Of a stretch of DNA of 18,029 nucleotides, positions 8,352 through 15,571 are shown piece by piece. This DNA is from CAYYVJ01 sp964475115 (GTDB lineage Bacteria > Bacillota > Clostridia > Lachnospirales > Lachnospiraceae). Where the stretch lies: assembly GCA_964475115.1 (NCBI GenBank), contig CAYYVJ010000039.1:1-18029 (forward strand), in the 5' to 3' direction. The translations under genes and the position numbers were made by a program. Numbering within the stretch: position 1 is the first letter of the stretch; each line of letters begins with the position of its first letter. The notes under the pieces were generated by a model. The model did no database searches. It had not been told where the DNA came from and saw only the letters and a list, made by a program, of their open reading frames with translations.

Positions 8352-8741
8352 TTATTTACCTATTAACATATCCTTTTCTAAAATGTGATGAACCAACCAA
8401 TCATTTAAAAACTCCAATATCTCTTCAATGTATTGATCTTGGTTTTCATCAATACTTTCTAAATCTAGTTCATTTAACTTATCCACAAACGCCTGATGTT
8501 CCATTTTCTGGCTAAACAAACGTTTATGTTTAATACTTTCCATATATTCTTCTTCATGTTTAAAATGAAAAATAGCATATTCTTTTAACTCTTCGATAAG
8601 CGCTATAATTTTATCATACTTATCATGTGCGTATTCATCCTTTAAAAGTGTATAAGCTAAATCTGCTAATTCAAATAATTTACCATGTTCTGTGTCTATT
8701 GCCTCAATTCCAGTAAAAAAATCTTTTTTCATTTCAAACAT
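8352..8741 (-). CDS. bacteriohemerythrin with one substituted iron ligand
   Basis: This is a small cytoplasmic non-haem di-iron protein of the hemerythrin family, usually linked to O2 binding, storage or sensing in anaerobes and microaerophiles. With ATG 8741 (GGAGG six bases upstream) it has 129 residues, the normal single-domain length. The ligand positions are His19 (IDTEHGKLF), His59 and Glu63 (HFKHE), His82 (MEHQAF), His119 and Asp124 (HILEKD). The seventh ligand, the first His of the usual HxxxH pair, falls at residue 78, which is Gln here. The spacing to Glu63 (15) and His82 (4) matches the family, so this looks like a real substitution. It is a single-gene unit with its own promoter and terminator, lying between a PTS operon and a two-component system with no evident functional link. 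Confidence 0.92.
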   Translation of the reverse strand: MFEMKKDFFTGIEAIDTEHGKLFELADLAYTLLKDEYAHDKYDKIIALIEELKEYAIFHFKHEEEYMESIKHKRLFSQKMEHQAFVDKLNELDLESIDENQDQYIEEILEFLNDWLVHHILEKDMLIGK

Positions 8742-8786
8742 AAGTAACCTCCAAAATCTTTTTTCTTTCGCAAACATTTCTACACT

Positions 8787-8795
8787 ATTATATCA
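8787..8795 (-). promoter_or_regulatory. extended -10 promoter for the bacteriohemerythrin gene
   Basis: The minus strand reads TGATATAAT, a perfect -10 hexamer with the extended TGn element. No good -35 box is present 17 bases upstream, which the extended element can offset. Transcription would start near 8780, about 40 bases before the ATG at 8741. Confidence 0.6.
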
Positions 8796-8845
8796 AATTT
8801 AAAATAAATGTATACTTTTTTATTACAGATTCTTCGGTCTTTTAT

Positions 8846-10528
8846 TTATATGTTTAATACTTCATAAACCTCCTGTATCGTTTTCATCTCACAAGCCTTT
8901 TCTGCAAGAGCCTGTGCTTCCATGAAGGTGGTGTTTCGTATTATATTTTTAACCTTTAAAATCTCTGATGCTGACATGCTAAATTCATCAAGCTCCATTC
9001 CTAACAAAAGAAGCACTGCTTTTTCATCACTAGCAAATTCTCCGCACATACCTACTTTAATCTGCTCCTCATGTCCTGCCATAATAATTCTTTTAATACT
9101 TCGTAAAACAGCTGGATGAAAAGAGTTATACATAGCCGCTATTTTTTTATTCCCTCTATCAACAGCAAGAATATACTGAGTTAAATCATTCGTACCAATA
9201 CTAAAGAAATTAACCTCCTTAGCAAATTCTTCTGCTAATATAACAGAAGCTGGAGTCTCTATCATCATACCAACTTCAATTTTCTCATCAAATGCTATCT
9301 CTTTCATTCTCAATTCTTCCTTACATTCTTCTAGTAACTCCTTTGAATCACGAAGTTCTTCCAAAGATATAATCATTGGAAACATAATTCGAACTTTTCC
9401 GAAAGCGCTGGCACGTAAAATAGCACGCAATTGTGTTTTAAACATATCCTTCATCTCTAAGGATATACGAATGGCTCTCCACCCCAAGAAAGGATTTTCC
9501 TCATTTTCAAACTCGTAATAAGATAACGCTTTATCTCCACCTATATCTAGTGTTCGAATTGTCAATTCCTTCTCACATAACATAGCTGCTTCCTTATATA
9601 TCTTATACTGCTCTTCTTCTTTTGGAAAATCTGTATTTTCCATATAAAGAAATTCACTTCGAAATAATCCAATTCCATCTATATTATATTCTACTGCCTT
9701 TTTTATATCTCTAATACTTCCCACATTTGCACATAATTCTATGATCTTCCCATCTTTTGTAATCCCGGGTAAAGAGTTTATTTTAGTTAGTTCTTCTTGC
9801 CTTCTAATTTGTTCTTTCTGTAACTCTTTATATTTTTCTATAGTCGCTTCGTTAGGGTGAATAAGAATGGTTCCTTTCCCTGCATCCATGATAATTATAT
9901 CATTATGTTTTACCTGTTGTAATAGATTTGTAACTCCCACTAAAGCTGGTATTCCAAGACTCTTCGCCATAATTGACACATGGCTAGTAATTCCACCTTC
10001 CTGTGTAATAAATCCCAACACATAGTCAAGGTTTAGGTTTATCGTATCAGAAGGAGCTAGATCCTTTGCAACAATCAGAACTTCCTCTTTAATATCCTCA
10101 AAATCATTCATTTCCACGCCTTGTAGATTGCACATTAAGCGGTAGCTAATATCTTTAATATCAGCAGCTCTCTCCCTCATGTATTCATCATCCATAGACT
10201 CAAATATTTGAATAAATTCTTCTAAAGTAGATTTAAGCGCTGCTTCTGCACTTTGCAGCTCTTCTTTTATTTTTGTAATAACTCCTTCATACAAAATAAT
10301 GTCTTTTACTATTTCTAGATGTGCTTCAAAGATACTATTCTTTTTTATTAATACTTCTAAATCTGCTTCTGCCTTTGCTACAGAACTTTCATATCGCTTT
10401 ATTTCTTCTTCTACGTCCTGCTTACAAATTGTAGGAAAATCACTACTAAGAGACGGCTTTTCAAGCAAAAAAGCCTTTCCAATTACAATCCCTCTTGAAG
10501 CAGTTTTTTCTACATGAATAGTTATCAT
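8846..10528 (-). CDS. ptsI: PTS enzyme I (phosphoenolpyruvate-protein phosphotransferase)
   Basis: Enzyme I starts the PTS phosphorelay: it autophosphorylates with phosphoenolpyruvate in the cytoplasm and passes the phosphate to HPr. The 560 residues are slightly fewer than the usual 570-575. The N-terminal HPr-binding and phosphohistidine domains carry GGITSHVSIMAKSLGIPALVG with active His183. The C-terminal PEP-binding barrel has DGIGLFRSEFLYM, RTLDIGGDK, GWRAIRISL, IGTNDLTQY and active Cys495 in GMCGEFASD. The start at ATG 10528 follows a GGGGG motif and lies 13 bases after the HPr stop. It is the last gene of the seven-gene sugar operon. No convincing terminator follows. It may be the cell's general enzyme I or one tied to this sugar; other copies cannot be assessed here. 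Confidence 0.97.
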   Translation of the reverse strand: MITIHVEKTASRGIVIGKAFLLEKPSLSSDFPTICKQDVEEEIKRYESSVAKAEADLEVLIKKNSIFEAHLEIVKDIILYEGVITKIKEELQSAEAALKSTLEEFIQIFESMDDEYMRERAADIKDISYRLMCNLQGVEMNDFEDIKEEVLIVAKDLAPSDTINLNLDYVLGFITQEGGITSHVSIMAKSLGIPALVGVTNLLQQVKHNDIIIMDAGKGTILIHPNEATIEKYKELQKEQIRRQEELTKINSLPGITKDGKIIELCANVGSIRDIKKAVEYNIDGIGLFRSEFLYMENTDFPKEEEQYKIYKEAAMLCEKELTIRTLDIGGDKALSYYEFENEENPFLGWRAIRISLEMKDMFKTQLRAILRASAFGKVRIMFPMIISLEELRDSKELLEECKEELRMKEIAFDEKIEVGMMIETPASVILAEEFAKEVNFFSIGTNDLTQYILAVDRGNKKIAAMYNSFHPAVLRSIKRIIMAGHEEQIKVGMCGEFASDEKAVLLLLGMELDEFSMSASEILKVKNIIRNTTFMEAQALAEKACEMKTIQEVYEVLNI

Positions 10529-10541
10529 TTCTTTGCCCCCA

Positions 10542-10805
10542 TTATTCTCCTAGACCACTTGCTATCCCATGAATAATCTTTTCTAAATCTTCTATTTCTT
10601 TTTCTCCAGTACACTCTACAATAATTTCTGTACCAGATTTTATAGCTGCTGCCATTATATTTAATATACTCTTTGGATTAATTCTTTTTTCTCCAACCTT
10701 TATTATAATATCTGAACTACATCTCATGCATATTTTTGCTAACTCACTTGCAGGTCTAGCGTGAAGACCTGATTTATTACTTACTGTTATTTTTTGACTT
10801 ACCAT
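10542..10805 (-). CDS. ptsH: PTS phosphocarrier protein HPr
   Basis: HPr carries phosphate from enzyme I to the EIIA protein of the sugar permease. It has 87 residues, the normal size. His15 in SGLHARPASELAK is the phosphorelay site. Ser46 in NPKSILNIMAAAIKSG sits where HPr kinase acts in Gram-positive bacteria, so a role with CcpA in carbon catabolite control is possible. ATG 10805 follows GGAGGGAAGGAT. The gene lies 14 bases after the dehydrogenase and 13 bases before ptsI, within the sugar operon. Ordinary ptsHI pairs often stand alone; finding this one at the end of a hexitol operon means it is induced with that sugar. Confidence 0.97.
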   Translation of the reverse strand: MVSQKITVSNKSGLHARPASELAKICMRCSSDIIIKVGEKRINPKSILNIMAAAIKSGTEIIVECTGEKEIEDLEKIIHGIASGLGE

Positions 10806-10819
10806 ATCCTTCCCTCCAA

Positions 10820-12079
10820 TTATACACCAAAGTGCTTGAATAATATAGCTTCTGCCTCAGAATTCCATAAGCCTTTGTTGCTCTTGCATGAATCAGAAAG
10901 CTTTTTAAATAATTCATTTGATTTACCTATTTCCTCAAAATCATCAATTGCTGTTAATGGCATATTAAATTGAGTATAAGTTAACTTTTTACCACCTGGA
11001 ATATTAGGCAAGCCCAAGGTCGCCTCTGCAATACTATCGATTCCACCAACATGTGTAACCATAACTGCTGGCTCTATAAGTCCCTTAGAAGATAGATCAA
11101 GTGCCTCAATTAAATCATCTGTATTTCCACCTGTAGTGCCTAAAATATGGGTACTTGTATAATGAACATTATATAGATTAACTTCTGCCTTAAATTGATT
11201 GTCCGTAGGTCCTGCAAAGAAATTCATACAACCATCAAATGCTAATAAAGCATCACCCATCTCTGCTACCTGGCGAATTGGAACATATACAAATACATCA
11301 TCATAGCCTTTTCCTTCTGTTAAATCCATTAGTTCTTTGATTGGGTCTTTCATTTCCTGTGTATTTACATAAATTAATTCAATTCCTTTTTCTGCAGCAT
11401 ATGCTTCTTCTATTACTTCACGAGCTCTTTCGATTTTTTCTTGATTTACATCTGTTACGACAATTCTATTTGGCTTATTGCTCGTATGTAAACCATAACT
11501 TACTGCTCCAAGCCCCATAGGTCCACATCCACCCATAACTAAGAGACTTCCTCCAGCTTTCACACCCATTTCATGATGATAATTTTGCTTGTTTGTATGA
11601 TAATTTGCGTGATAACCACCAATAATGCAACTCATAGGTTCACCAAGAGAAGCTTCAAAATAACTTTCTCCATCATAGTTTAATAGACATCCTAACTCCA
11701 TAACCTCATTAGGAATAATACAATAGGTACATGCACCACCAAAAAATTCATAGGAATAACCAGGAGAGGCCAAGCTTCCTTTATAATTAAGTGCTGGCTG
11801 TTGTGCAAACTTTTGACCTGCTTTAAACTGCCCTGCCCATTTTTTTCCTACCTTAACAATATCTCCTGCAAATTCATGTCCAATGATAATTGGATTGGTA
11901 TCTATATTTTGTGGAGCACGTTTATGCTTTTTTCCCTGTTCCACCAATTTATAAGTCGACATACAAATACTATCGCTGATTACTTTTACTAAAATTTCAT
12001 CCTCTTTTATTTCTGGCAATTCAAACTCTTCTAATCTTAAATCTCTTGCTCCATACATTCTCACTGCTTTTGTCTTCAT
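10820..12079 (-). CDS. zinc-dependent sugar-phosphate dehydrogenase of the L-sorbose-1-phosphate reductase (SorE) family
   Basis: This cytoplasmic medium-chain dehydrogenase has 419 residues, close to SorE (about 410). The N-terminus (AVRMYGARDLRLEEFELPEI, then SDSICMSTYK and IIIGHEFAGDIV) matches SorE as I remember it. Likely catalytic zinc ligands are Cys39, His68 and Glu147 (GEPMSC). The four-cysteine structural zinc lobe of classical alcohol dehydrogenases is absent. The Rossmann motif GGCGPMG is at 183-189. Known SorE interconverts L-sorbose-1-phosphate and D-glucitol-6-phosphate. Here the permease is mannitol type, no MtlD is present and a FruK-type kinase is next door, so I infer oxidation of mannitol-1-phosphate at C2 to fructose-1-phosphate. 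Glucitol-6-phosphate remains an alternative. The start follows AGGAGG nine bases upstream; one base separates it from the kinase stop, so the genes are tightly coupled. Confidence 0.85.
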   Translation of the reverse strand: MKTKAVRMYGARDLRLEEFELPEIKEDEILVKVISDSICMSTYKLVEQGKKHKRAPQNIDTNPIIIGHEFAGDIVKVGKKWAGQFKAGQKFAQQPALNYKGSLASPGYSYEFFGGACTYCIIPNEVMELGCLLNYDGESYFEASLGEPMSCIIGGYHANYHTNKQNYHHEMGVKAGGSLLVMGGCGPMGLGAVSYGLHTSNKPNRIVVTDVNQEKIERAREVIEEAYAAEKGIELIYVNTQEMKDPIKELMDLTEGKGYDDVFVYVPIRQVAEMGDALLAFDGCMNFFAGPTDNQFKAEVNLYNVHYTSTHILGTTGGNTDDLIEALDLSSKGLIEPAVMVTHVGGIDSIAEATLGLPNIPGGKKLTYTQFNMPLTAIDDFEEIGKSNELFKKLSDSCKSNKGLWNSEAEAILFKHFGV

Positions 12080-12080
12080 T

Positions 12081-13025
12081 TTACTTGCCTCCTATGTTTA
12101 TATCTATTAGTTCAACCTTTTCCTTTAATTCATCCACTAAATCTCTAGTGGGAGGCTTGGTACCTTTTGTAGTCACTGCCCCTGCAGAAGTAGCCATACT
12201 TAACTTTGCACATTCTCTAAACTCTAATCCTTCATGAATTCCATACACAAATGCCGCAACCATAGCATCTCCTGCTCCAACTGTAGAATGTGCTGACACC
12301 TTAAGTCCTGGACATTTAATACAGGTATTCTCTGATAAAAATAATGCCCCCATTTGTCCCAGTGAAATTATAACTACTTTTATTCCTTTTTGTATTAATT
12401 CATTTCCAAGCCTAATGAGTTCTGCATCATCTGCACGGTAATCTATATTAAAATATTCCTCTAGCTCAACGCGATTTGGTTTAATAATATCTGGCTTTGC
12501 TTCAATTGATTTCTCAAAAAGTTCTCCATCCGCATCTAAAAACACCATGGAACCTTTTTCTTTCAAAGTTTCAATTAAATTTTTATATATTTCTTTATCT
12601 ACACCACTTGGGATACTTCCAGAAATTACAAATATTGTATCCTTACCCGCATAGTAAAGTAATTTTTCTATTAATAATTCTATTTCTTTTTGACTAATTT
12701 GTGGACCCGGTTCATTTAACTCTGTAATAAAACCATTTTTTTCTGCTACTTTTAAATTTGTCCTTGTTTCTTTTTCTACAATGACGAAATCTGTTCGAAT
12801 TCCTTTTTCCTTTAATGCTTTCTCGATTATATTTCCGCCGCTACCTCCAATAAAACCAGTGGCAATGGTTTCTCCACCTAGTTCCTTGATTGTTTTAGAA
12901 ACATTAATCCCCTTTCCTCCTGCGTCTACAATAATATTCGAAATTCTATTTAAACTTCCATATTCAAAGCTTTCAAGTTGTACCGTCTTATCTATTGCTG
13001 GGTTCATTGTTACTGTAACGATCAA
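12081..13025 (-). CDS. fruK: 1-phosphofructokinase-type PfkB kinase
   Basis: This cytoplasmic sugar-phosphate kinase of the FruK/LacC branch of the PfkB family would phosphorylate fructose-1-phosphate at C6 to give fructose-1,6-bisphosphate. Seen here: VTVTMNPAIDKTV at the N-terminus, the DAGGKGINVSKTIKELGG signature at 34-51, SGSIPSG near 136, KPNRVELEE, and TVGAGDAM with catalytic Asp253. The best start is TTG 13025: it gives the family N-terminus (MIVTVTMNPA, 314 residues) and has AGGAG eight bases upstream. A GTG at 13034 has the ribosome motif touching it. The TTG lies five bases after the EIIA stop. Tagatose-6-phosphate kinase (LacC) or fructose-6-phosphate kinase (PfkB) activity cannot be ruled out by sequence, but the neighbouring dehydrogenase fits fructose-1-phosphate. 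Confidence 0.88.
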   Translation of the reverse strand: MIVTVTMNPAIDKTVQLESFEYGSLNRISNIIVDAGGKGINVSKTIKELGGETIATGFIGGSGGNIIEKALKEKGIRTDFVIVEKETRTNLKVAEKNGFITELNEPGPQISQKEIELLIEKLLYYAGKDTIFVISGSIPSGVDKEIYKNLIETLKEKGSMVFLDADGELFEKSIEAKPDIIKPNRVELEEYFNIDYRADDAELIRLGNELIQKGIKVVIISLGQMGALFLSENTCIKCPGLKVSAHSTVGAGDAMVAAFVYGIHEGLEFRECAKLSMATSAGAVTTKGTKPPTRDLVDELKEKVELIDINIGGK

Positions 13026-13030
13026 ATGTA

Positions 13031-13492
13031 TCACTCCTCTTCCATAAAATATTGATATACCATATCGACATCGCCTTTTAACAGCGCCTTAACTGATTCT
13101 GGAGTAGATAATTTATTTGCAATATTACCCAAAATTTCCAAATGTTCATCTCCAATACCTGCAACTCCTATTACAATATTTACGTCTTCTTCACCCCACC
13201 AAGTACCCTCGGGAAATAACATAATAGCAATTCCAGACTTTTTTATACTATCTTTTACTTCTTCTATTCCATGTGGTAATGCGATTCCATTTCCTATGTT
13301 TGTAGAAAAAACCTTTTCTCGCTTTAGCATCGCCTCTGCATAATCTGTATTCACATATCCACTCTCATATAAAAGCTGCCCAACCTGAGCAATTACCTCT
13401 TCTTTGGATTTGCCCTTACAATTTGGTATAATATTTTTCTTTAAAAGTATTTCCACTGATTTGGCTTTCTCTCTGTCCTTTTTAGAATTCAT
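13031..13492 (-). CDS. mtlF: PTS EIIA component, mannitol/fructose type
   Basis: This soluble EIIA takes phosphate from HPr and passes it to the EIIB domain of the permease encoded first in the operon. It has 153 residues, the normal size for a free-standing EIIA-Mtl. The phosphorylated residue is His74 in NIGNGIALPHGIEEV. The later block GVAGIGDEHLEILGNIA is typical of MtlF. ATG 13492 has AGGAG about nine bases upstream. The gene starts 36 bases after the regulator stop, and its end is coupled to the kinase. Its presence completes the EIICB protein, which has no EIIA domain of its own. Confidence 0.94.
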   Translation of the reverse strand: MNSKKDREKAKSVEILLKKNIIPNCKGKSKEEVIAQVGQLLYESGYVNTDYAEAMLKREKVFSTNIGNGIALPHGIEEVKDSIKKSGIAIMLFPEGTWWGEEDVNIVIGVAGIGDEHLEILGNIANKLSTPESVKALLKGDVDMVYQYFMEEE

Positions 13493-13528
13493 ACTCGTTT
13501 CTCCTACACAATCAATTTTATATATTTT

Positions 13529-15553
13529 TTATAAGGAATTTAAATACTGATTAAAATATTTCTTTAATTCTCTTGACATATAATTCCTAATATTTTCTTT
13601 CTCTCCCTTATTTATTACATTTAGGAAATCATTATCTTCTACTAATTTACTACTTAAATATCCTAAAATTTCTCTGTTTTCTTTCTCATGATCATCTTCG
13701 GGCATAAGCATTATAATAACCACATGAATTCCAGATAAATAAGGGTCAAGAAATCTTCCGAAATCTTTCGTCAAGCATATACTAAAACTTGGCTTTATTA
13801 CTCCTTTTGTTCGAGTATGTAATAAGGCAAAATCATATTCTGGTATTATCTGAGAAGCAAGCTTCTCTCTATCTTTTATATTTTCTTGAATAAGAATTGC
13901 TTTTTTATAATCTGCTTGTAATTTTTCTGTTACAGCAACAAGTAATTCATCAAAAGTAATTTCATTATTTACTTTTATATATGTAAAATCTTTAATTATG
14001 GTTTTAATCTGTGATACAATGAAATTTACTTGTTCCAGCTGTTTTGAAAAGTCTACTTCCACATTTTTTTTCTTAGGTATTCTGGCATAAACTCTAACCT
14101 TTTTATCAATCTGCTCTAAATCTCTTTCCGTTAAAATCGGATTTACCCTAATGATATCTGCCTCCACATTATCTAATTCAATGCTTGCGATAAAGAAATC
14201 CATGCTTTCTACGGTTTTTTTTGTTAAGCTCTCCTGGCTAAAGGTTGCAAGTTCTGCTCGCTCTTTCAAGTAATACTTTAACTTTGTAAGCATAAACCTT
14301 GAGATCCCAATACCACTTGCACATACAATTCCAATTTCTACTTTTCTATTATAGTCTTTCTTATTTTCTAAACGAACGATAGCAGCTCCAAAATGCATTG
14401 CTAGAAATCCTATTTCTGTTTCCGGAACCTTATATCCATAATTTTTTTCAATTAATTCACCCACATAATAACATTTTTCAAAAATCTCTGGATACGTATC
14501 CTTTATTTGTTGTAGTAAAGGATTGGATATTAGCATATGGTTTTTTAATCTTGTAAAAGTAGGTAACAAATGTGCCAATAATCCTACAATAAACTCTTCA
14601 TCTTGCTTTAATTCAAATGCTAGCTCTTCGTCGTATACTTCTATCATTTGATAAATAAAATCGATAAGTTCTTCTCTTTCTGTTCGACTTCGACTTTCTA
14701 TATTATCTTCAACAATATATTGTAGCTTTGCTCCTTTGATATGTAAGGAAATATATACAACCTCAATTTCCGGTATCTTAATCTTAAATTCTTTTTCTAA
14801 AGAATTAGCGATGTAAAGTGCCAATTCATAATCTTCCTCTTCAGACTTATGAACCTTTTCCAGTAGTTCATAATTGGATTCAATTATCTCACCTTGCAAT
14901 ATTCGTGCAATTGCTATAGTGACATGATAGATTAAACCTATATATGAGTTTTCTGTCATCCTGATTATTCTATTATCTTTAATACTTAAAATGCAGGCAA
15001 CCACTCGCTCTATTAATTCTTTATTTAAAAGGTTATATATGTCTTGCTCTTCTATGAATTTTCGAACTGCTACTCGATAATTCTTTTCGCTTCCTTCAAG
15101 TTCAACTCCATAACCTTGTTTCCTTACTATTTTCAAATTAAATGGTTTAAACCAGTCTTCAATGACTTCCATATCATTGCTAATGGTTGCCTCACTTACT
15201 CCAAACATAGCTCCATAATAATATAGCTTTTTTGGCGTTCTATCTTTTAATATTTCAAAAACAAGTCTTTTTCTTCTATTTTCTTTATCGCCATAGTCAA
15301 TCACATCTTCTTTTTTTAGAAATTCATACAATCTCTTTTTATCTATCTCTTTTCCCTCCAGCCAAACTCCAACTCCCGCTTTTGTTTGCACAGAGACCTT
15401 GTATTCTTCTAATGATGTTCCTATCGCTTCAAACTCTCTTTGAACTGTTCTTTTGCTGACTTTTATATCTTCAGCAAGCTTTTTTACTGATATGATTTGG
15501 TTTTCTTGTAACATAATAAGTAATATTTGCCGAAGACGTGGTGAACAGTCCAT
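13529..15553 (-). CDS. mtlR: MtlR-type PTS-regulated transcriptional activator
   Basis: This DNA-binding activator is controlled by PTS phosphorylation, as in Bacillus MtlR. Its 674 residues have the full layout: an N-terminal HTH (about 5-60, with VKKLAEDIKVSKRTVQRE), a second HTH (about 100-150), PRD1 (about 175-285), PRD2 (about 295-400), an EIIB-like domain (about 405-490) and an EIIA-like domain (about 530-674). All expected phosphorylation sites are present: His210 and His271 in PRD1, His328 and His387 in PRD2, Cys411 in VCASGIGISRF and His579 in ALLHTRTKGV. DNA-binding activation is inferred over RNA antitermination because two HTH domains replace the RNA-binding domain. ATG 15553 follows AAGGAGG. 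It sits second in the operon, 18 bases after the permease, so it is probably under its own control. The palindrome at 17091-17111 is the likely target. Confidence 0.93.
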   Translation of the reverse strand: MDCSPRLRQILLIMLQENQIISVKKLAEDIKVSKRTVQREFEAIGTSLEEYKVSVQTKAGVGVWLEGKEIDKKRLYEFLKKEDVIDYGDKENRRKRLVFEILKDRTPKKLYYYGAMFGVSEATISNDMEVIEDWFKPFNLKIVRKQGYGVELEGSEKNYRVAVRKFIEEQDIYNLLNKELIERVVACILSIKDNRIIRMTENSYIGLIYHVTIAIARILQGEIIESNYELLEKVHKSEEEDYELALYIANSLEKEFKIKIPEIEVVYISLHIKGAKLQYIVEDNIESRSRTEREELIDFIYQMIEVYDEELAFELKQDEEFIVGLLAHLLPTFTRLKNHMLISNPLLQQIKDTYPEIFEKCYYVGELIEKNYGYKVPETEIGFLAMHFGAAIVRLENKKDYNRKVEIGIVCASGIGISRFMLTKLKYYLKERAELATFSQESLTKKTVESMDFFIASIELDNVEADIIRVNPILTERDLEQIDKKVRVYARIPKKKNVEVDFSKQLEQVNFIVSQIKTIIKDFTYIKVNNEITFDELLVAVTEKLQADYKKAILIQENIKDREKLASQIIPEYDFALLHTRTKGVIKPSFSICLTKDFGRFLDPYLSGIHVVIIMLMPEDDHEKENREILGYLSSKLVEDNDFLNVINKGEKENIRNYMSRELKKYFNQYLNSL

Positions 15554-15571
15554 GAGGTACCTCCTTACATG

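Noticed and set aside
8824..8845. Hairpin with a CTTCGG-type loop after ptsI as an operon terminator
   Set aside because: On the transcribed (minus) strand only about three pairs form and no U-run follows at the right place. The better pairing and T-run are on the plus strand, where no gene ends.
10542..10805. HPr as a Crh-like regulatory paralogue
   Set aside because: His15 is present in a perfect GLHARPA motif, and ptsI is adjacent, so it is a working phosphocarrier.
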